Part shown: positions 27,471 to 36,572 of the stretch, in pieces
Layout of the letters: each line of letters opens with the position of its first letter
Position numbering within the stretch: position 1 is the stretch's first letter
Assembly: GCA_052143835.1 (NCBI GenBank)
Contig: JBKQRV010000005.1
Span: forward strand, 3,537 to 67,536
Reading direction: 5' to 3'
DNA length: 64,000 nt
DNA from: DASPPM01 sp052143835
Lineage (GTDB): Bacteria > Pseudomonadota > Alphaproteobacteria > JACZXZ01
Program-made: the position numbers and the translations under genes
The notes under the pieces: model-generated
The model's input: only the letters and a program-made list of their open reading frames with translations
What the model was told of the DNA's origin: nothing
Database searches by the model: none

Positions 27471-29099
27471 CTACACCAGCCGGCTCTGGTCCACCGCCGC
27501 CTTGATGAAGGAGGTGAAGAGCGGGTGCGGCTCGAGCGGTTTCGACTTGAGCTCGGGGTGGAACTGCACGCCGATGAACCAGCGGTGGTCGGGGATCTCG
27601 ACGATCTCCGGCAGCTCGCCGTCGGGTGACATGCCGGAGAAGCGCAGGCCCGCGCCCTCGAGCTGGCCCTTGTAGTTGATGTTCACCTCGTAGCGGTGAC
27701 GGTGGCGCTCGCTGATCTGGTCGAGGCCGTAGGCCTCGTGCACACGGCTCCCCTTCGCGAGCACGCAATCGTAGGCGCCGAGCCGCATGGTGCCGCCGAG
27801 ATTGTCGCCGATGGCGCGGTGCTCGAGCACGTTGCCGCGCATCCATTCGGTCAACAGGCCGACGACCGGATGCTTGGCCGGGCCGAACTCGGTCGAGCCG
27901 GCGCCCTCGAGCCCGGCCACGTGCCGCGCCACCTCGATGACGGCCATCTGCATGCCGAAGCAAATGCCGAAGTAGGGCACCTGGCGCTCGCGCGCGAAAC
28001 GGGCTGCCTGGATTTTGCCCTCCGAGCCGCGCTCTCCGAAGCCGCCCGGCACCAGGATGCCATGCACGCCCTCGAGGTGGTGGATGGTGTCGTCCCGCTC
28101 GAAGATCTCGGAATCGATCCAGTTCATGTTGACGCGCACGTGATTGGCGACGCCGCCATGCGCAAGCGCCTCAGAGAGCGACTTGTAGGCGTCGAGCAGG
28201 TGCGTGTATTTGCCGACCACCGCGATCGTCACCTCGCCTTCGGGCTTGCGGATGCGCTCGACGATGCTTTGCCAGCGCGCGAGATCGGGCTCGCCCTCCT
28301 GCCGGATGCCGAAATGCTTGACGACCTGGGTGTCGAATCCCTCGGCGTGGTAGCGCAGCGGCACCTCGTAGATGGTGGGGACGTCGAGGGCCTGGATGAC
28401 GCTCTCCTCGCGCACGTTGCAGAAGAGGGCGATCTTGCGCCGCTCGCTCGTTGGAATCGGCCGCTCGCTGCGGCAGAGGATGACGTCGGGCTTGATGCCC
28501 ACGCTCTGCAGCTCCTTGACCGAGTGTTGCGTCGGCTTGGTCTTGAGCTCGTGCGAGCTCGCGATGTAGGGCACCAGCGTCAGGTGCACGAACATGCTTC
28601 GCTCGGGCCCGAGCTCGTTGCCGAGCTGGCGGATCGCCTCGAGGAAGGGCAGCCCCTCGATGTCGCCCACCGTGCCGCCGATCTCGCACAGCACGAAGTC
28701 CGCACCCCCGGCGTCCGCCAGGATGAAGTCCTTGATCGCGTCCGTGATGTGGGGGATGACCTGGACCGTGGCGCCGAGATAGTCGCCGCGGCGCTCGCGC
28801 GCGATGACGTCCGAATAGATGCGCCCCGTCGTGATGTTGTCGCTGCGCCGCGAGGCGACGCCGGTGAAGCGCTCGTAATGGCCGAGGTCGAGGTCGGTCT
28901 CCGCCCCGTCATCGGTGACGTAGACCTCGCCGTGCTGATACGGGCTCATCGTCCCCGGATCGACGTTGATGTAGGGATCGAGCTTGCGCAGGCGCACGGT
29001 GAAGCCACGGGCCTGGAGGAGCGCTCCGAGTGCCGCCGACGCTATGCCCTTGCCGAGAGAGGAGACCACGCCGCCGGTAATGAAGATGTACCGCTGCAT
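27471..29099 (-). CDS. pyrG: CTP synthase
   Basis: Aminates UTP to CTP using glutamine. The N-terminal synthase domain starts MQRYIFITGGVVSSLGKGI with LRKLDPYINVDPGTMSP. The C-terminal class I glutaminase domain has the nucleophile cysteine in YFGICFGMQMAVIE and the His/Glu pair in VQFHPELKSKP. The length of 542 residues is normal. It lies between secG and kdsA on the same strand, as in many alphaproteobacteria. Confidence 0.98.
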   Translation of the reverse strand: MQRYIFITGGVVSSLGKGIASAALGALLQARGFTVRLRKLDPYINVDPGTMSPYQHGEVYVTDDGAETDLDLGHYERFTGVASRRSDNITTGRIYSDVIARERRGDYLGATVQVIPHITDAIKDFILADAGGADFVLCEIGGTVGDIEGLPFLEAIRQLGNELGPERSMFVHLTLVPYIASSHELKTKPTQHSVKELQSVGIKPDVILCRSERPIPTSERRKIALFCNVREESVIQALDVPTIYEVPLRYHAEGFDTQVVKHFGIRQEGEPDLARWQSIVERIRKPEGEVTIAVVGKYTHLLDAYKSLSEALAHGGVANHVRVNMNWIDSEIFERDDTIHHLEGVHGILVPGGFGERGSEGKIQAARFARERQVPYFGICFGMQMAVIEVARHVAGLEGAGSTEFGPAKHPVVGLLTEWMRGNVLEHRAIGDNLGGTMRLGAYDCVLAKGSRVHEAYGLDQISERHRHRYEVNINYKGQLEGAGLRFSGMSPDGELPEIVEIPDHRWFIGVQFHPELKSKPLEPHPLFTSFIKAAVDQSRLV

Positions 29100-29190
29100 G
29101 GGCCATCATTATAGCATCCCCGAGCGGCAAGCCAACGTGAAAGAAGCGGTGGCATGGCCGGCTCGCGAAAAATCCTGCTTGACAGCGCTG

Positions 29191-29574
29191 CTATTGGCCG
29201 ATCGGCGGCGCCGGCGTCTTGGGGGCCGCGGGGGCCGAAGGTGCCGCTGGGGTGGCGGGGGCCGACGCCGGCGCGGGAGCCGCCGGAGCCTGCTCGATCG
29301 GTGCGGCATGCCTAGACGGTTGGTCGAGAATCGAGCGCTGCTCGGGCGTGCGGCCCGCGAGCCAGGCGAGCCCCAGGCTCGTCAACATGAAGCAGAGGGC
29401 GAGCACGGCGGTCGCGCGCGTCAGGAGGTTGGCGGCACCGCGCCCGGTCATGAAGCCGCTCATGCCCCCGCCGCCGCCAATGCCGAGCGCTCCGCCCTCG
29501 CTCCGTTGCAGCAGCACGACGGCGATGAGCGCTACCGCCAAGATGACATGGATGACGACGAGGACTGCCTGCAT
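29191..29574 (-). CDS. secG: Preprotein translocase subunit SecG
   Basis: Small membrane subunit of the SecYEG channel. From ATG 29574 it has 127 residues. Two hydrophobic segments are visible (VLVVIHVILAVALIAVVLL and ATAVLALCFMLTSLGLAWL), separated by the conserved QRSEGGALGIGGGGG loop. The C-terminal tail is unusually Ala/Pro-rich (residues about 90-127), as is common in alphaproteobacterial SecG. It sits between tpiA and pyrG, its usual position. Confidence 0.94.
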   Translation of the reverse strand: MQAVLVVIHVILAVALIAVVLLQRSEGGALGIGGGGGMSGFMTGRGAANLLTRATAVLALCFMLTSLGLAWLAGRTPEQRSILDQPSRHAAPIEQAPAAPAPASAPATPAAPSAPAAPKTPAPPIGQ

Positions 29575-29650
29575 TGTCGCGACTCGCGAGGATTTGCCGC
29601 CCAAAGGGCCGGTGGCCGAGTGGCTATGTAGTGCCTTCCGGCGCTTTGCG

Positions 29651-30418
29651 CTAGGGAATTGATTGGGCAATCGCCCAGAACGCTGCGGCATCCAGGCTGG
29701 CCCCGCCGACCAGGGCGCCGTCCACATCGGGCGCGCGCAGAATCTCGCGCGCGTTTTGCGCCTTGACCGAGCCGCCGTAGAGGATGCGCATCTCTTCGCC
29801 ATCCGCCGTGCGGCCGGCAAGTGCTCGGCGGATGAGGCCGTGCATCGCCGCGATGTCGGAGCCGGTCGGCGTTCGCCCGCTGCCGATCGCCCACACGGGC
29901 TCGTAGGCCACGACCGTGTTGGCCGCGCTTACCGATTCAGGCAGCGATTGGGCGAGCTGCCGGCCGACCACGGCAGCGGCCGCGCCGGAAAGGCGCGCCG
30001 CCTCGCGCTCGCCCACGCAAACGATGGCGATGAGGCCGGCACGGTGCGCGGCGGCCGCCTTGGCGCGCACGATTGCGCTGCCCTCGCCGTGGTCGGCGCG
30101 CCGCTCGGAATGGCCGACGATGACGTAGCGGCAACCCGCCTCCTTCAGCATCTCGGCGCTGAGGTCGCCGGTATGCGCCCCGCTCGGCTCGGCGTGGCAG
30201 TCCTGGCCGCCGACCGCAATTGAGCTCCCTGCCAAGATCCGCGCCACGCGCGCGATCAAGGTCGCGGGCGGCGCCACCACGAGATCAGCGCGCGGTCTTG
30301 GCCCTTGCCGCAGCCGTGCCAAGAGCTCGCGCGCCAGCGCCAGCCCATCGAGCCCGGCACCGCCCGGCCCGAGCCCGTTCATCTTCCAGTTTCCCGCAAT
30401 CAATGCGCGACGTGCCAT
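29651..30418 (-). CDS. tpiA: Triose-phosphate isomerase
   Basis: Interconverts dihydroxyacetone phosphate and glyceraldehyde 3-phosphate. It shows NWKMNG near the start, VGHSERR (catalytic His), the catalytic-Glu motif AYEPVWAIGSGRTPT, and the phosphate-binding LYGGSVKAQN. The length of 255 residues is normal. It is transcribed towards secG with a 76-base gap. Confidence 0.97.
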   Translation of the reverse strand: MARRALIAGNWKMNGLGPGGAGLDGLALARELLARLRQGPRPRADLVVAPPATLIARVARILAGSSIAVGGQDCHAEPSGAHTGDLSAEMLKEAGCRYVIVGHSERRADHGEGSAIVRAKAAAAHRAGLIAIVCVGEREAARLSGAAAAVVGRQLAQSLPESVSAANTVVAYEPVWAIGSGRTPTGSDIAAMHGLIRRALAGRTADGEEMRILYGGSVKAQNAREILRAPDVDGALVGGASLDAAAFWAIAQSIP

Positions 30419-30590
30419 GAAAGAGTGCCGCAGCCAGGAATGGGATGCCTCGCCCCCGGGACCGTGGGTGGCGCCTCTCTAGCATGCCCCATAAGCGCCG
30501 CGCCAGGGCGAGGGCGTCGCGGCGAGCCGGTTTACACCGCCGCTCACCGCATAATAGTCTCGCTCATCGCAAGCGGGGGGAGAAGCCGTC

Positions 30591-31445
30591 ATGACAGCCG
30601 AGAGCGTTCCGGTACGTTGGCCCAACGGCGCCCAATGTGCGGTTTGCCTGACCTTCGATTTCGACGCCGAGTCGCTCTGGCTCGGCAAGGAGCCGGAGAA
30701 CGCGGAGCTGCTGGCGACCCTCTCGCTCGGAGGCTACGGCGCCAAGGTCGGCATCGTCAAAATCCTCGAGCTGCTCAAGGCGGAGGGTCTCAAGGCGACC
30801 TTTTTCACGCCCGGCTGGACGGTCGACAACCACACCGGCCGCGTCGAGACGATCCTCCGCGACGGCCACGAGCTCGCGCATCACGGCTACCTGCATTATC
30901 GCCCCGACCCCGCCCGGCCCGAGCAGATCATCGAGGAGCTCGAGCGCGGGCTCGATGCCATGAAGCGCCACTTCGGCCTGCGCCCGAAAGGTTATCGGCC
31001 GCCCAGCAGCGAATCATGCCATTTCCTGCTGGAAGCGCTCGTCGAGCGCGGCTTCGTGTACAACAGCTGCTTCAAGGACGACGTCCACCCCTATCGCCAT
31101 CGGCTGCGCGACGGGCGCGCCGGCCCCATCGAGCTGCCGGAGCATCCCTCGCTCGACGACTGGAACTTCGGCGCCACGCATTTGCGTGCGCCGCGGCCGC
31201 TCTTCACCCGCGAGCACGTGCTGTCGATCTGGCAGGACGAGTTTCGAGCGATCTACGAGATGGGTGGGGTCTTCGTCCTGGTCATGCATCCGCAAGTGAC
31301 CGGCCGGCCGATGCGCTTGGGCATTCTGCGGGATTTCCTGGCCTTCACGCGGCGCTTTCCCAAGCTTTGGTACGCCACGGGCAGCGAGGTGGCGGGCGCC
31401 TTCGCGCTCCAGGAGAAGGAGCGGAAAAGCCAGGCCGCGGAATGA
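30591..31445 (+). CDS. Polysaccharide deacetylase-family hydrolase
   Basis: NodB-homology carbohydrate esterase family 4 fold, 284 residues with no signal peptide. It shows TFDFDAESLW (family TFDD-like motif 1), HELAHHGYLH (metal-binding H-x-x-x-H motif 2), and RPPSSES (motif 3). This intracellular form resembles the PuuE/HpPgdA-like proteins, which act on cyclic imides, allantoin or unknown amides rather than polysaccharide. It lies head-on to the ABC substrate-binding gene and close to its permeases, so a hydrolase for the imported compound is a fair inference, not a demonstrated link. Confidence 0.85.
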   Translation: MTAESVPVRWPNGAQCAVCLTFDFDAESLWLGKEPENAELLATLSLGGYGAKVGIVKILELLKAEGLKATFFTPGWTVDNHTGRVETILRDGHELAHHGYLHYRPDPARPEQIIEELERGLDAMKRHFGLRPKGYRPPSSESCHFLLEALVERGFVYNSCFKDDVHPYRHRLRDGRAGPIELPEHPSLDDWNFGATHLRAPRPLFTREHVLSIWQDEFRAIYEMGGVFVLVMHPQVTGRPMRLGILRDFLAFTRRFPKLWYATGSEVAGAFALQEKERKSQAAE

Positions 31446-31512
31446 GACGGCCGGTACCTCGGCGGAGCCGCCTCCGGCCCGCGGAGAGCAGCTTCCGCCG
31501 AGTACGGTCTCA
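31443..31512. repeat. Long imperfect inverted repeat between convergent genes
   Basis: The left arm (31443-31466, starting at the deacetylase stop codon TGAGAC) and the right arm (31494-31512, TCCGCCGAGTACGGTCTCA) pair over about 18 bases with a small insertion in the left arm. It sits exactly between two convergent genes, so it may act as a bidirectional transcription barrier. There is no T-run on either side, so it is not a classical intrinsic terminator. Confidence 0.6.
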
Positions 31513-31518
31513 TCGCCC

Positions 31519-32634
31519 TCAGGACGACACCATTTCCAGATACTGGTTGAGCGCCGTCGCGCTATTGGCCGCGTACCACTCGGGATCGGCCAAGACCTGC
31601 TTGGCGTAATTGTCCGGCGAGCCGGGGTCGAGCGGCTTGAGCTCGGCCGGAACGAGGGCCGCCGCCGCCGGATTGACCGGCCCGTTGCCGATCATCTTGA
31701 AAAGCTCGACTTGCTCCGCGGGGTCCTGCGTGGAGGCGATGAACCTCATGGCGTCGCTGCCGCCTTTGCTGCCCTTCGGCACCAGCCAGGCCCCGATCCA
31801 GACGCTCGCCTGGTTGAAGGTGAAGTCGATGCGTCCCTTGCTCTCGTCCTTGAGCACCGTGCAGCGCGTGTTCCACATATTGCCCATGACCACTTCGCCG
31901 TCGCGGAAGGCCTGTTGGCTCTCGGCACCGTTGGCCCAGAAGATGACTTGCTCCTTGATCGAGCGGATCTTGTCGAGCGCACGCTTGACGTCGAGGGGAT
32001 AGAGCTTCTTGGGATCGACGCCGTCGCCGATGAGCGCCGCCTCGAGCTGCCCGTCGATGTACTTGCGCAGCATGCGCTTGCCGGGAAAATCCTTGAGATT
32101 GAAGAAATCCTTCCAGCCCGTCGGCACCCGACCGCCCCATGCCTTGCTGTCGTAGACCAGCGGATAGGAATAGATGTAGCTGCCGACCGCCCATTTGCCG
32201 GCGTGCTCCGGGCGCACCTTTCCTTTGTCGACGATGCCGTAGTCGATCTCGTCGAGCAGGTTCTGCCGCCCGAGCTCGACGGCCGCCGCAAGGTTGCGGT
32301 CGACCACGTCCCAGCCGACCTTGCCGCTCTCGACCATGGCCTTGATCTTCCCGGACGTCGGTCCGGTGCCGTCGATCACGACCTTGATCGCGGGGTTCTT
32401 GGCCATGAACGGCTCGACCCAGGCCTTGTTGAAGGCCGCGATGGCGTCGCCGCCGAAATTGCACAGCACCAGCTCCTTGCCCTCTGCCGAAGCCGGCGTG
32501 ATCTTGAACAGCGCTGGCGAAAGCCCGAGCGCCGCGCAAGCCGCGAGAAATCCACGTCGGCTGACGGGCCTGCCGGCAAGCCACTCCCGCAAGAGCTCGA
32601 TGCTGTCGCGCGCGAATCCCGAATCCTGTTCCAT
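31519..32634 (-). CDS. ABC transporter substrate-binding protein, PotD/polyamine-type, Tat signal
   Basis: A 371-residue periplasmic binding protein. The start at 32634 is set by GGGGAG five bases upstream. The N-terminus carries a twin-arginine signal (PVSRRGFLAACAALGLSPALF). The mature part begins GKELVLCNFGGDAIAAFNKAWVEPF, as in spermidine/putrescine binding proteins (family SBP_bac_8). Ligand cannot be deduced. It is divergent from two permease genes (32805 onward), with which it forms an importer lacking an adjacent ATPase gene. Confidence 0.88.
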   Translation of the reverse strand: MEQDSGFARDSIELLREWLAGRPVSRRGFLAACAALGLSPALFKITPASAEGKELVLCNFGGDAIAAFNKAWVEPFMAKNPAIKVVIDGTGPTSGKIKAMVESGKVGWDVVDRNLAAAVELGRQNLLDEIDYGIVDKGKVRPEHAGKWAVGSYIYSYPLVYDSKAWGGRVPTGWKDFFNLKDFPGKRMLRKYIDGQLEAALIGDGVDPKKLYPLDVKRALDKIRSIKEQVIFWANGAESQQAFRDGEVVMGNMWNTRCTVLKDESKGRIDFTFNQASVWIGAWLVPKGSKGGSDAMRFIASTQDPAEQVELFKMIGNGPVNPAAAALVPAELKPLDPGSPDNYAKQVLADPEWYAANSATALNQYLEMVSS

Positions 32635-32804
32635 CGTTCTCCCCTTTCGCGATTGCTCCCCAGCCGAATTGTCTTTGCGCTCGGATTGTCCTTGCGCGCT
32701 TTTGGCGCGGCACTGGGCCGACCTTGTCACGGTGCTCTGGCGTATAGCAGAATTTTCGCTAGACTGAAATCGCCGGCCCGCCGCGCGACACGGGCGCGGC
32801 AGCT

Positions 32805-33659
32805 GTGACGGGGGAGGGCTTGGGCAGGAATTTCGGCAGCGCCGCCTATTGGCCCCTCATCCTCGTGCCCCTGGCCCTGCTCGTGGTCTTTTATCTCTAC
32901 CCCCTGAGCCAAGTGCTGTGGATCAGCGTCTCGGAGCCGAGGCTCGGGCTCGGGAACTACGCGCTGCTTTTCACCAACGGCGCCGTACAGCACATCCTGT
33001 GGATCACCGCGCGGGTCTGCCTGATCACCACCGCGATCACCATGGTCCTCGGCTACGTCGTTGCCTACGCGATCCTCCACGTGTCGCGCACGCACGAGGC
33101 CTGGATGCTCTTCTTCGTGCTGCTGTCCTTCTGGATCTCGGTCCTGGTGCGGGCGTTTGCCTGGGTCGCCATCCTGCATCCCGGCGGGTTGCTCAACTCG
33201 ATGCTGCTCGCGGCGGGGATCATCGACCGGCCGCTTCCGCTCGTGCGCAACGAGTTCGGCGTCATCGTCGGCATGACCCATTACATGATTCCCTACGCCG
33301 TGCTGCCGCTTTACGTGAACATGAAGGGCATCGACAAGCGTCTCGTGCCGGCGGCGCGCGGGCTCGGGGCGTCGGCACTGCAGGCCTTCGCGAGAGTCCA
33401 TCTGCCCTTGAGCCTGCCCGGTATCGTCGGTGCCGGCATCCTTGTCTTCATCTTCTCGCTCGGCTTCTTCGTGACGCCTGCGATCCTGGGCGGCGGCCGC
33501 GTCGTGATGATCGCCGAGTACATAGCGCTGCAAGTCGTCGAGACGCTGCAATGGGGCCTGGGCACGATGCTCGCCACGAGCCTGCTCATCACGGTCTTCC
33601 TCATGCTGGCGCTGATGAGCCGCTTCGTCAGCCCGCGCAAGCTGTTCGGTGCGGCATGA
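32805..33659 (+). CDS. ABC transporter permease, PotB-type
   Basis: Inner-membrane permease of 284 residues with six hydrophobic segments. The cytoplasmic coupling (EAA) loop is visible as VPAARGLGASALQAFARVHLPLSLPG. The start is a GTG at 32805; a TTG at 32820 with a GGGGAGG tract too close to it is an alternative. It overlaps the next permease by four bases (ATGA). Confidence 0.88.
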   Translation: MTGEGLGRNFGSAAYWPLILVPLALLVVFYLYPLSQVLWISVSEPRLGLGNYALLFTNGAVQHILWITARVCLITTAITMVLGYVVAYAILHVSRTHEAWMLFFVLLSFWISVLVRAFAWVAILHPGGLLNSMLLAAGIIDRPLPLVRNEFGVIVGMTHYMIPYAVLPLYVNMKGIDKRLVPAARGLGASALQAFARVHLPLSLPGIVGAGILVFIFSLGFFVTPAILGGGRVVMIAEYIALQVVETLQWGLGTMLATSLLITVFLMLALMSRFVSPRKLFGAA

Positions 33660-34498
33660 GCGGGCGGCGCATCAGCCTCGAGCTTGCGCTTGTGATCTGC
33701 CTCGCCTGGATCGTGCTGCTCTTCCTCGTGCTCCCGATGATCGTGGTCTTTCCCATCTCGCTCACGCCCGAGCGCTATTTGTCGCTGCCGCACGGGACGA
33801 TCTCGCTGCGGCATTATCAAGCGCTCCTCAACGATCCGAGCTGGATCAACAGCATCCTCCATAGCATCATCGTCGCGAGCTCGGCCTCCGCCTTGGCCAT
33901 CCTCTTCGGAACGCTCGCCGCGATCGGCTGCTGGCGCGTTGCCAGCCGCTGGTCGGAGCTGCTGCGCTTCATCATGCTCGCCCCCATGATCGTGCCCGCG
34001 ATCGTGCACGCGCTCGGCTTCTACCGCGTCTGGGCGAGCTGGGGACTGCTCGATACCTTCCCCGGACTGATCATCGCCCACGGCGTCAAGGGCCTGCCTT
34101 ACGTGCTGATCACGGTGTCGGCGTCGCTCGCCAACTTCGATCTCCGCCTCGAGCAGGCGGCGCGCAACCTGGGGGCCTCGATCGCGCAGGCCATCCGCTA
34201 CGTGATCGTCCCGAGCATTCTCCCCGGCATGCTGGCGGGCGGCTTCTTCGCCTTCATCCTCTCGTGGGACGAGATCGTGGTGACCCTCTTCCTCACCAGT
34301 CGCCACGTCTACACCTTGCCGCGCCGCATTTGGGACGGCATCCAGGACAACATCGACCCGGCGGTCGGCGCGGTCGCCACCATCCTCGTTCTTCTGACCT
34401 TTGCCGGGCTCATGGGGCACTTTGTGCTGCGCCGCCGCCGGGCGGCCCGGCTTGCGGCAGCCGCGGATAGGCAATCCGAGCACCTCGGCACGCTCTAA
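33656..34498 (+). CDS. ABC transporter permease, PotC-type
   Basis: Second permease, 280 residues, six hydrophobic segments, with the EAA loop LEQAARNLGASIAQAIRYVIVPSILPG. The ATG overlaps the preceding stop (ATGA), so it is translationally coupled. The protein ends with a basic tail (LRRRRAARLAAAADRQ). The following gene is ppiD, and no ATP-binding cassette gene follows, which is unusual for a PotABCD-like set. Confidence 0.88.
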   Translation: MSGRRISLELALVICLAWIVLLFLVLPMIVVFPISLTPERYLSLPHGTISLRHYQALLNDPSWINSILHSIIVASSASALAILFGTLAAIGCWRVASRWSELLRFIMLAPMIVPAIVHALGFYRVWASWGLLDTFPGLIIAHGVKGLPYVLITVSASLANFDLRLEQAARNLGASIAQAIRYVIVPSILPGMLAGGFFAFILSWDEIVVTLFLTSRHVYTLPRRIWDGIQDNIDPAVGAVATILVLLTFAGLMGHFVLRRRRAARLAAAADRQSEHLGTL

Positions 34499-34673
34499 GT
34501 GCCGTGCTTGCGCGCCGGAGGGGCGCCCGGCCCTCGCCGCGCGCGGCCAATTCCCGAGTTGCCGCTGCCATTCCGCACTTCTATGATGCCGCCCCTCGAC
34601 CCTCGCGCGAGGCCCGGGGACGAGGCCAAGGATGCGTTTTTGCTCAATCTCTTAGCGGAGAAGCCTTCAAGCG

Positions 34674-36572
34674 ATGCCGGAGAAGACGAAGCTCACGCTC
34701 AAGACCATCGTGGCGCGCATCATCGTGAGCGTGATGTTCGGCATGCTGATCATCAGCTTCGCCATTTGGGGCATCGGCCCCATTTTCAACCGCGGCATCC
34801 GCGCGCAATACGTCGCCGAAGTGGGCTCTCAGCGCATCATGCCGCAGGAGTTCCAGGATCAGTACCGCCGCGAGCTGCGCCGGCTGCAGACGATGCTGCA
34901 GACCGAGGTGACCGCCGAGCGCGCCCGCGAGCTCGGCCTGCCCCAGCGGGTGTTGCGGGAGATGATCAGCCGCGTCCTCTTCGACCTCGCGGCGCGCGAA
35001 GCCGGGGTCGCGGTGAACGACGCGGTGGTGCGCCAGGCGATCTTCGACAACGTCTCCTTCCACAATGCCGAGGGCAAGTTCGACCGCGGCGTCTTCCAGA
35101 CGCTCCTCAACAACGCCGGCTATAGCGAGGAGCGCTTCGTGGCGCTGACGCGGCAGGACATCGTGCGCAACCAGGTGACCGAGGCGATCACGGCAGGCGG
35201 CGCCGTGCCCCAAGTGCTGCTCGACGACCTCTACCGCTACCGCAATGAGCGGCGCACGGCCGAGACCGTGCTCGTGAGCGCCGCCGCGATGACGGACATC
35301 CCCACCCCGAGCGATGCGGACCTCGAGGCCTATCACAAGGACCATGCCGAAGTCTTCACGGCGCCCGAGTATCGCGCGGTCACGGCGGTGATGATGACGC
35401 CCGCCGACCTCGCTCCTCGGATGTCGGTCTCGGAGGACAAGCTGAAGGACGAATACGAGGCGCGCTTGGCCGATTTCAAGATTCCCGAAGAGCGCACGCT
35501 GCGCCAGATCATTCTCAAGGACGAGGCCGCCGCGAAGGATGCCGCCGCGCGCATCGCCAAGGGCGAAAGCTTCGACAAGGTCGCAGACGAGCTCACCGGC
35601 AAGCCGCCGCTCGATCTCGGTACGGTCAAGCAGGCCGACGTGCCGATGCCCGAGCTCGCCGCGGCCGCCTTCCAGGCCCCTGAGGGTGGCGTCACCGAGC
35701 CGGTCCAGACCCCGCTCGGTTGGCACATCGCTGAGGTCGTCAAGATCATCCCCGGCCACACGGAGAGCTTCGAGGAAGCCAAGGGCAAGCTTACCCACGA
35801 GCTGCAGCTGCGCGAGGCGAGCGATGCCATTTACGATCTCGGCAACAAGCTCCAGGACGCGCTCGGCGGCGGGGCGAGCCTCGAGGAGGCGGGCAAAAAG
35901 CTCGATCTCAAGGTCGTCAAGATCGCGGCCGTCGACGGCAAGGGCCTCTCGCCCGAGGGCAAACCCGTGGCGGGATTGCCGCAAGGCCCCAAGTTCCTCT
36001 CGACCGCCTTCTCGACCGAGCCCGGCCGAGACAGCGATCTCAGGGAAGACGACCAGGGCGGCTTTTTCCTTCTCCACGTCGACAACGTGGTGCCGAGCCA
36101 ACTGCGGCCGCTTGCGGACGTGCGCGACAAGGTGCTCGCCGGCTGGCAGGCCGACGCGCGCCGCAAGGCGGCGGCCAAGGCGGCGCAGGCCATGGTCGAG
36201 AAAGCTGAGAGCGGTGCCGACCTCGCAGCGCTCGCCAAGGAGAGCGGCGCGAGCGTCACGACCACGGCGCCCTTCACCCGCACCGGCCAGGGTGCCAGCC
36301 CGGCGCTGCCGCCCGAGCTCGTCGCCTCCCTTTTCGTCGCCAAAATAGGCGACGTGGTGAGCTCGCCCTCGCCTCAGGGTGCCGTCGTCGCCAAGCTCGC
36401 AAGCGTCGTCCCGGCCGATGCTAAGGCGGATGCGGCAGGAATCCACCAGCTCGAGGATCAGCTGCACGGCACGATCGATGCCGACCTGCTCAACGCCTTT
36501 ACCGAGGCGTTGCGCGAGCGCTACGGCGTTGAGATCGACGAGCGCGTGGTCTCGAGCCTCGTCGGCTCATGA
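34674..36572 (+). CDS. ppiD: PpiD-type periplasmic peptidyl-prolyl isomerase/chaperone
   Basis: Membrane-anchored folding factor of 632 residues, near the Sec channel in the family model. One N-terminal membrane segment (ARIIVSVMFGMLIISFAIWG) is followed by a SurA-N-like chaperone region (about 50-200), a parvulin-like domain (about 240-360, with LRQIIL and TPLGWHIAEV), and a second C-terminal chaperone region. The parvulin core is short and some active-site residues are not obvious, so chaperone function may dominate, as in E. coli PpiD. It overlaps trpE by four bases, so the trp gene is coupled to it. Confidence 0.92.
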   Translation: MPEKTKLTLKTIVARIIVSVMFGMLIISFAIWGIGPIFNRGIRAQYVAEVGSQRIMPQEFQDQYRRELRRLQTMLQTEVTAERARELGLPQRVLREMISRVLFDLAAREAGVAVNDAVVRQAIFDNVSFHNAEGKFDRGVFQTLLNNAGYSEERFVALTRQDIVRNQVTEAITAGGAVPQVLLDDLYRYRNERRTAETVLVSAAAMTDIPTPSDADLEAYHKDHAEVFTAPEYRAVTAVMMTPADLAPRMSVSEDKLKDEYEARLADFKIPEERTLRQIILKDEAAAKDAAARIAKGESFDKVADELTGKPPLDLGTVKQADVPMPELAAAAFQAPEGGVTEPVQTPLGWHIAEVVKIIPGHTESFEEAKGKLTHELQLREASDAIYDLGNKLQDALGGGASLEEAGKKLDLKVVKIAAVDGKGLSPEGKPVAGLPQGPKFLSTAFSTEPGRDSDLREDDQGGFFLLHVDNVVPSQLRPLADVRDKVLAGWQADARRKAAAKAAQAMVEKAESGADLAALAKESGASVTTTAPFTRTGQGASPALPPELVASLFVAKIGDVVSSPSPQGAVVAKLASVVPADAKADAAGIHQLEDQLHGTIDADLLNAFTEALRERYGVEIDERVVSSLVGS

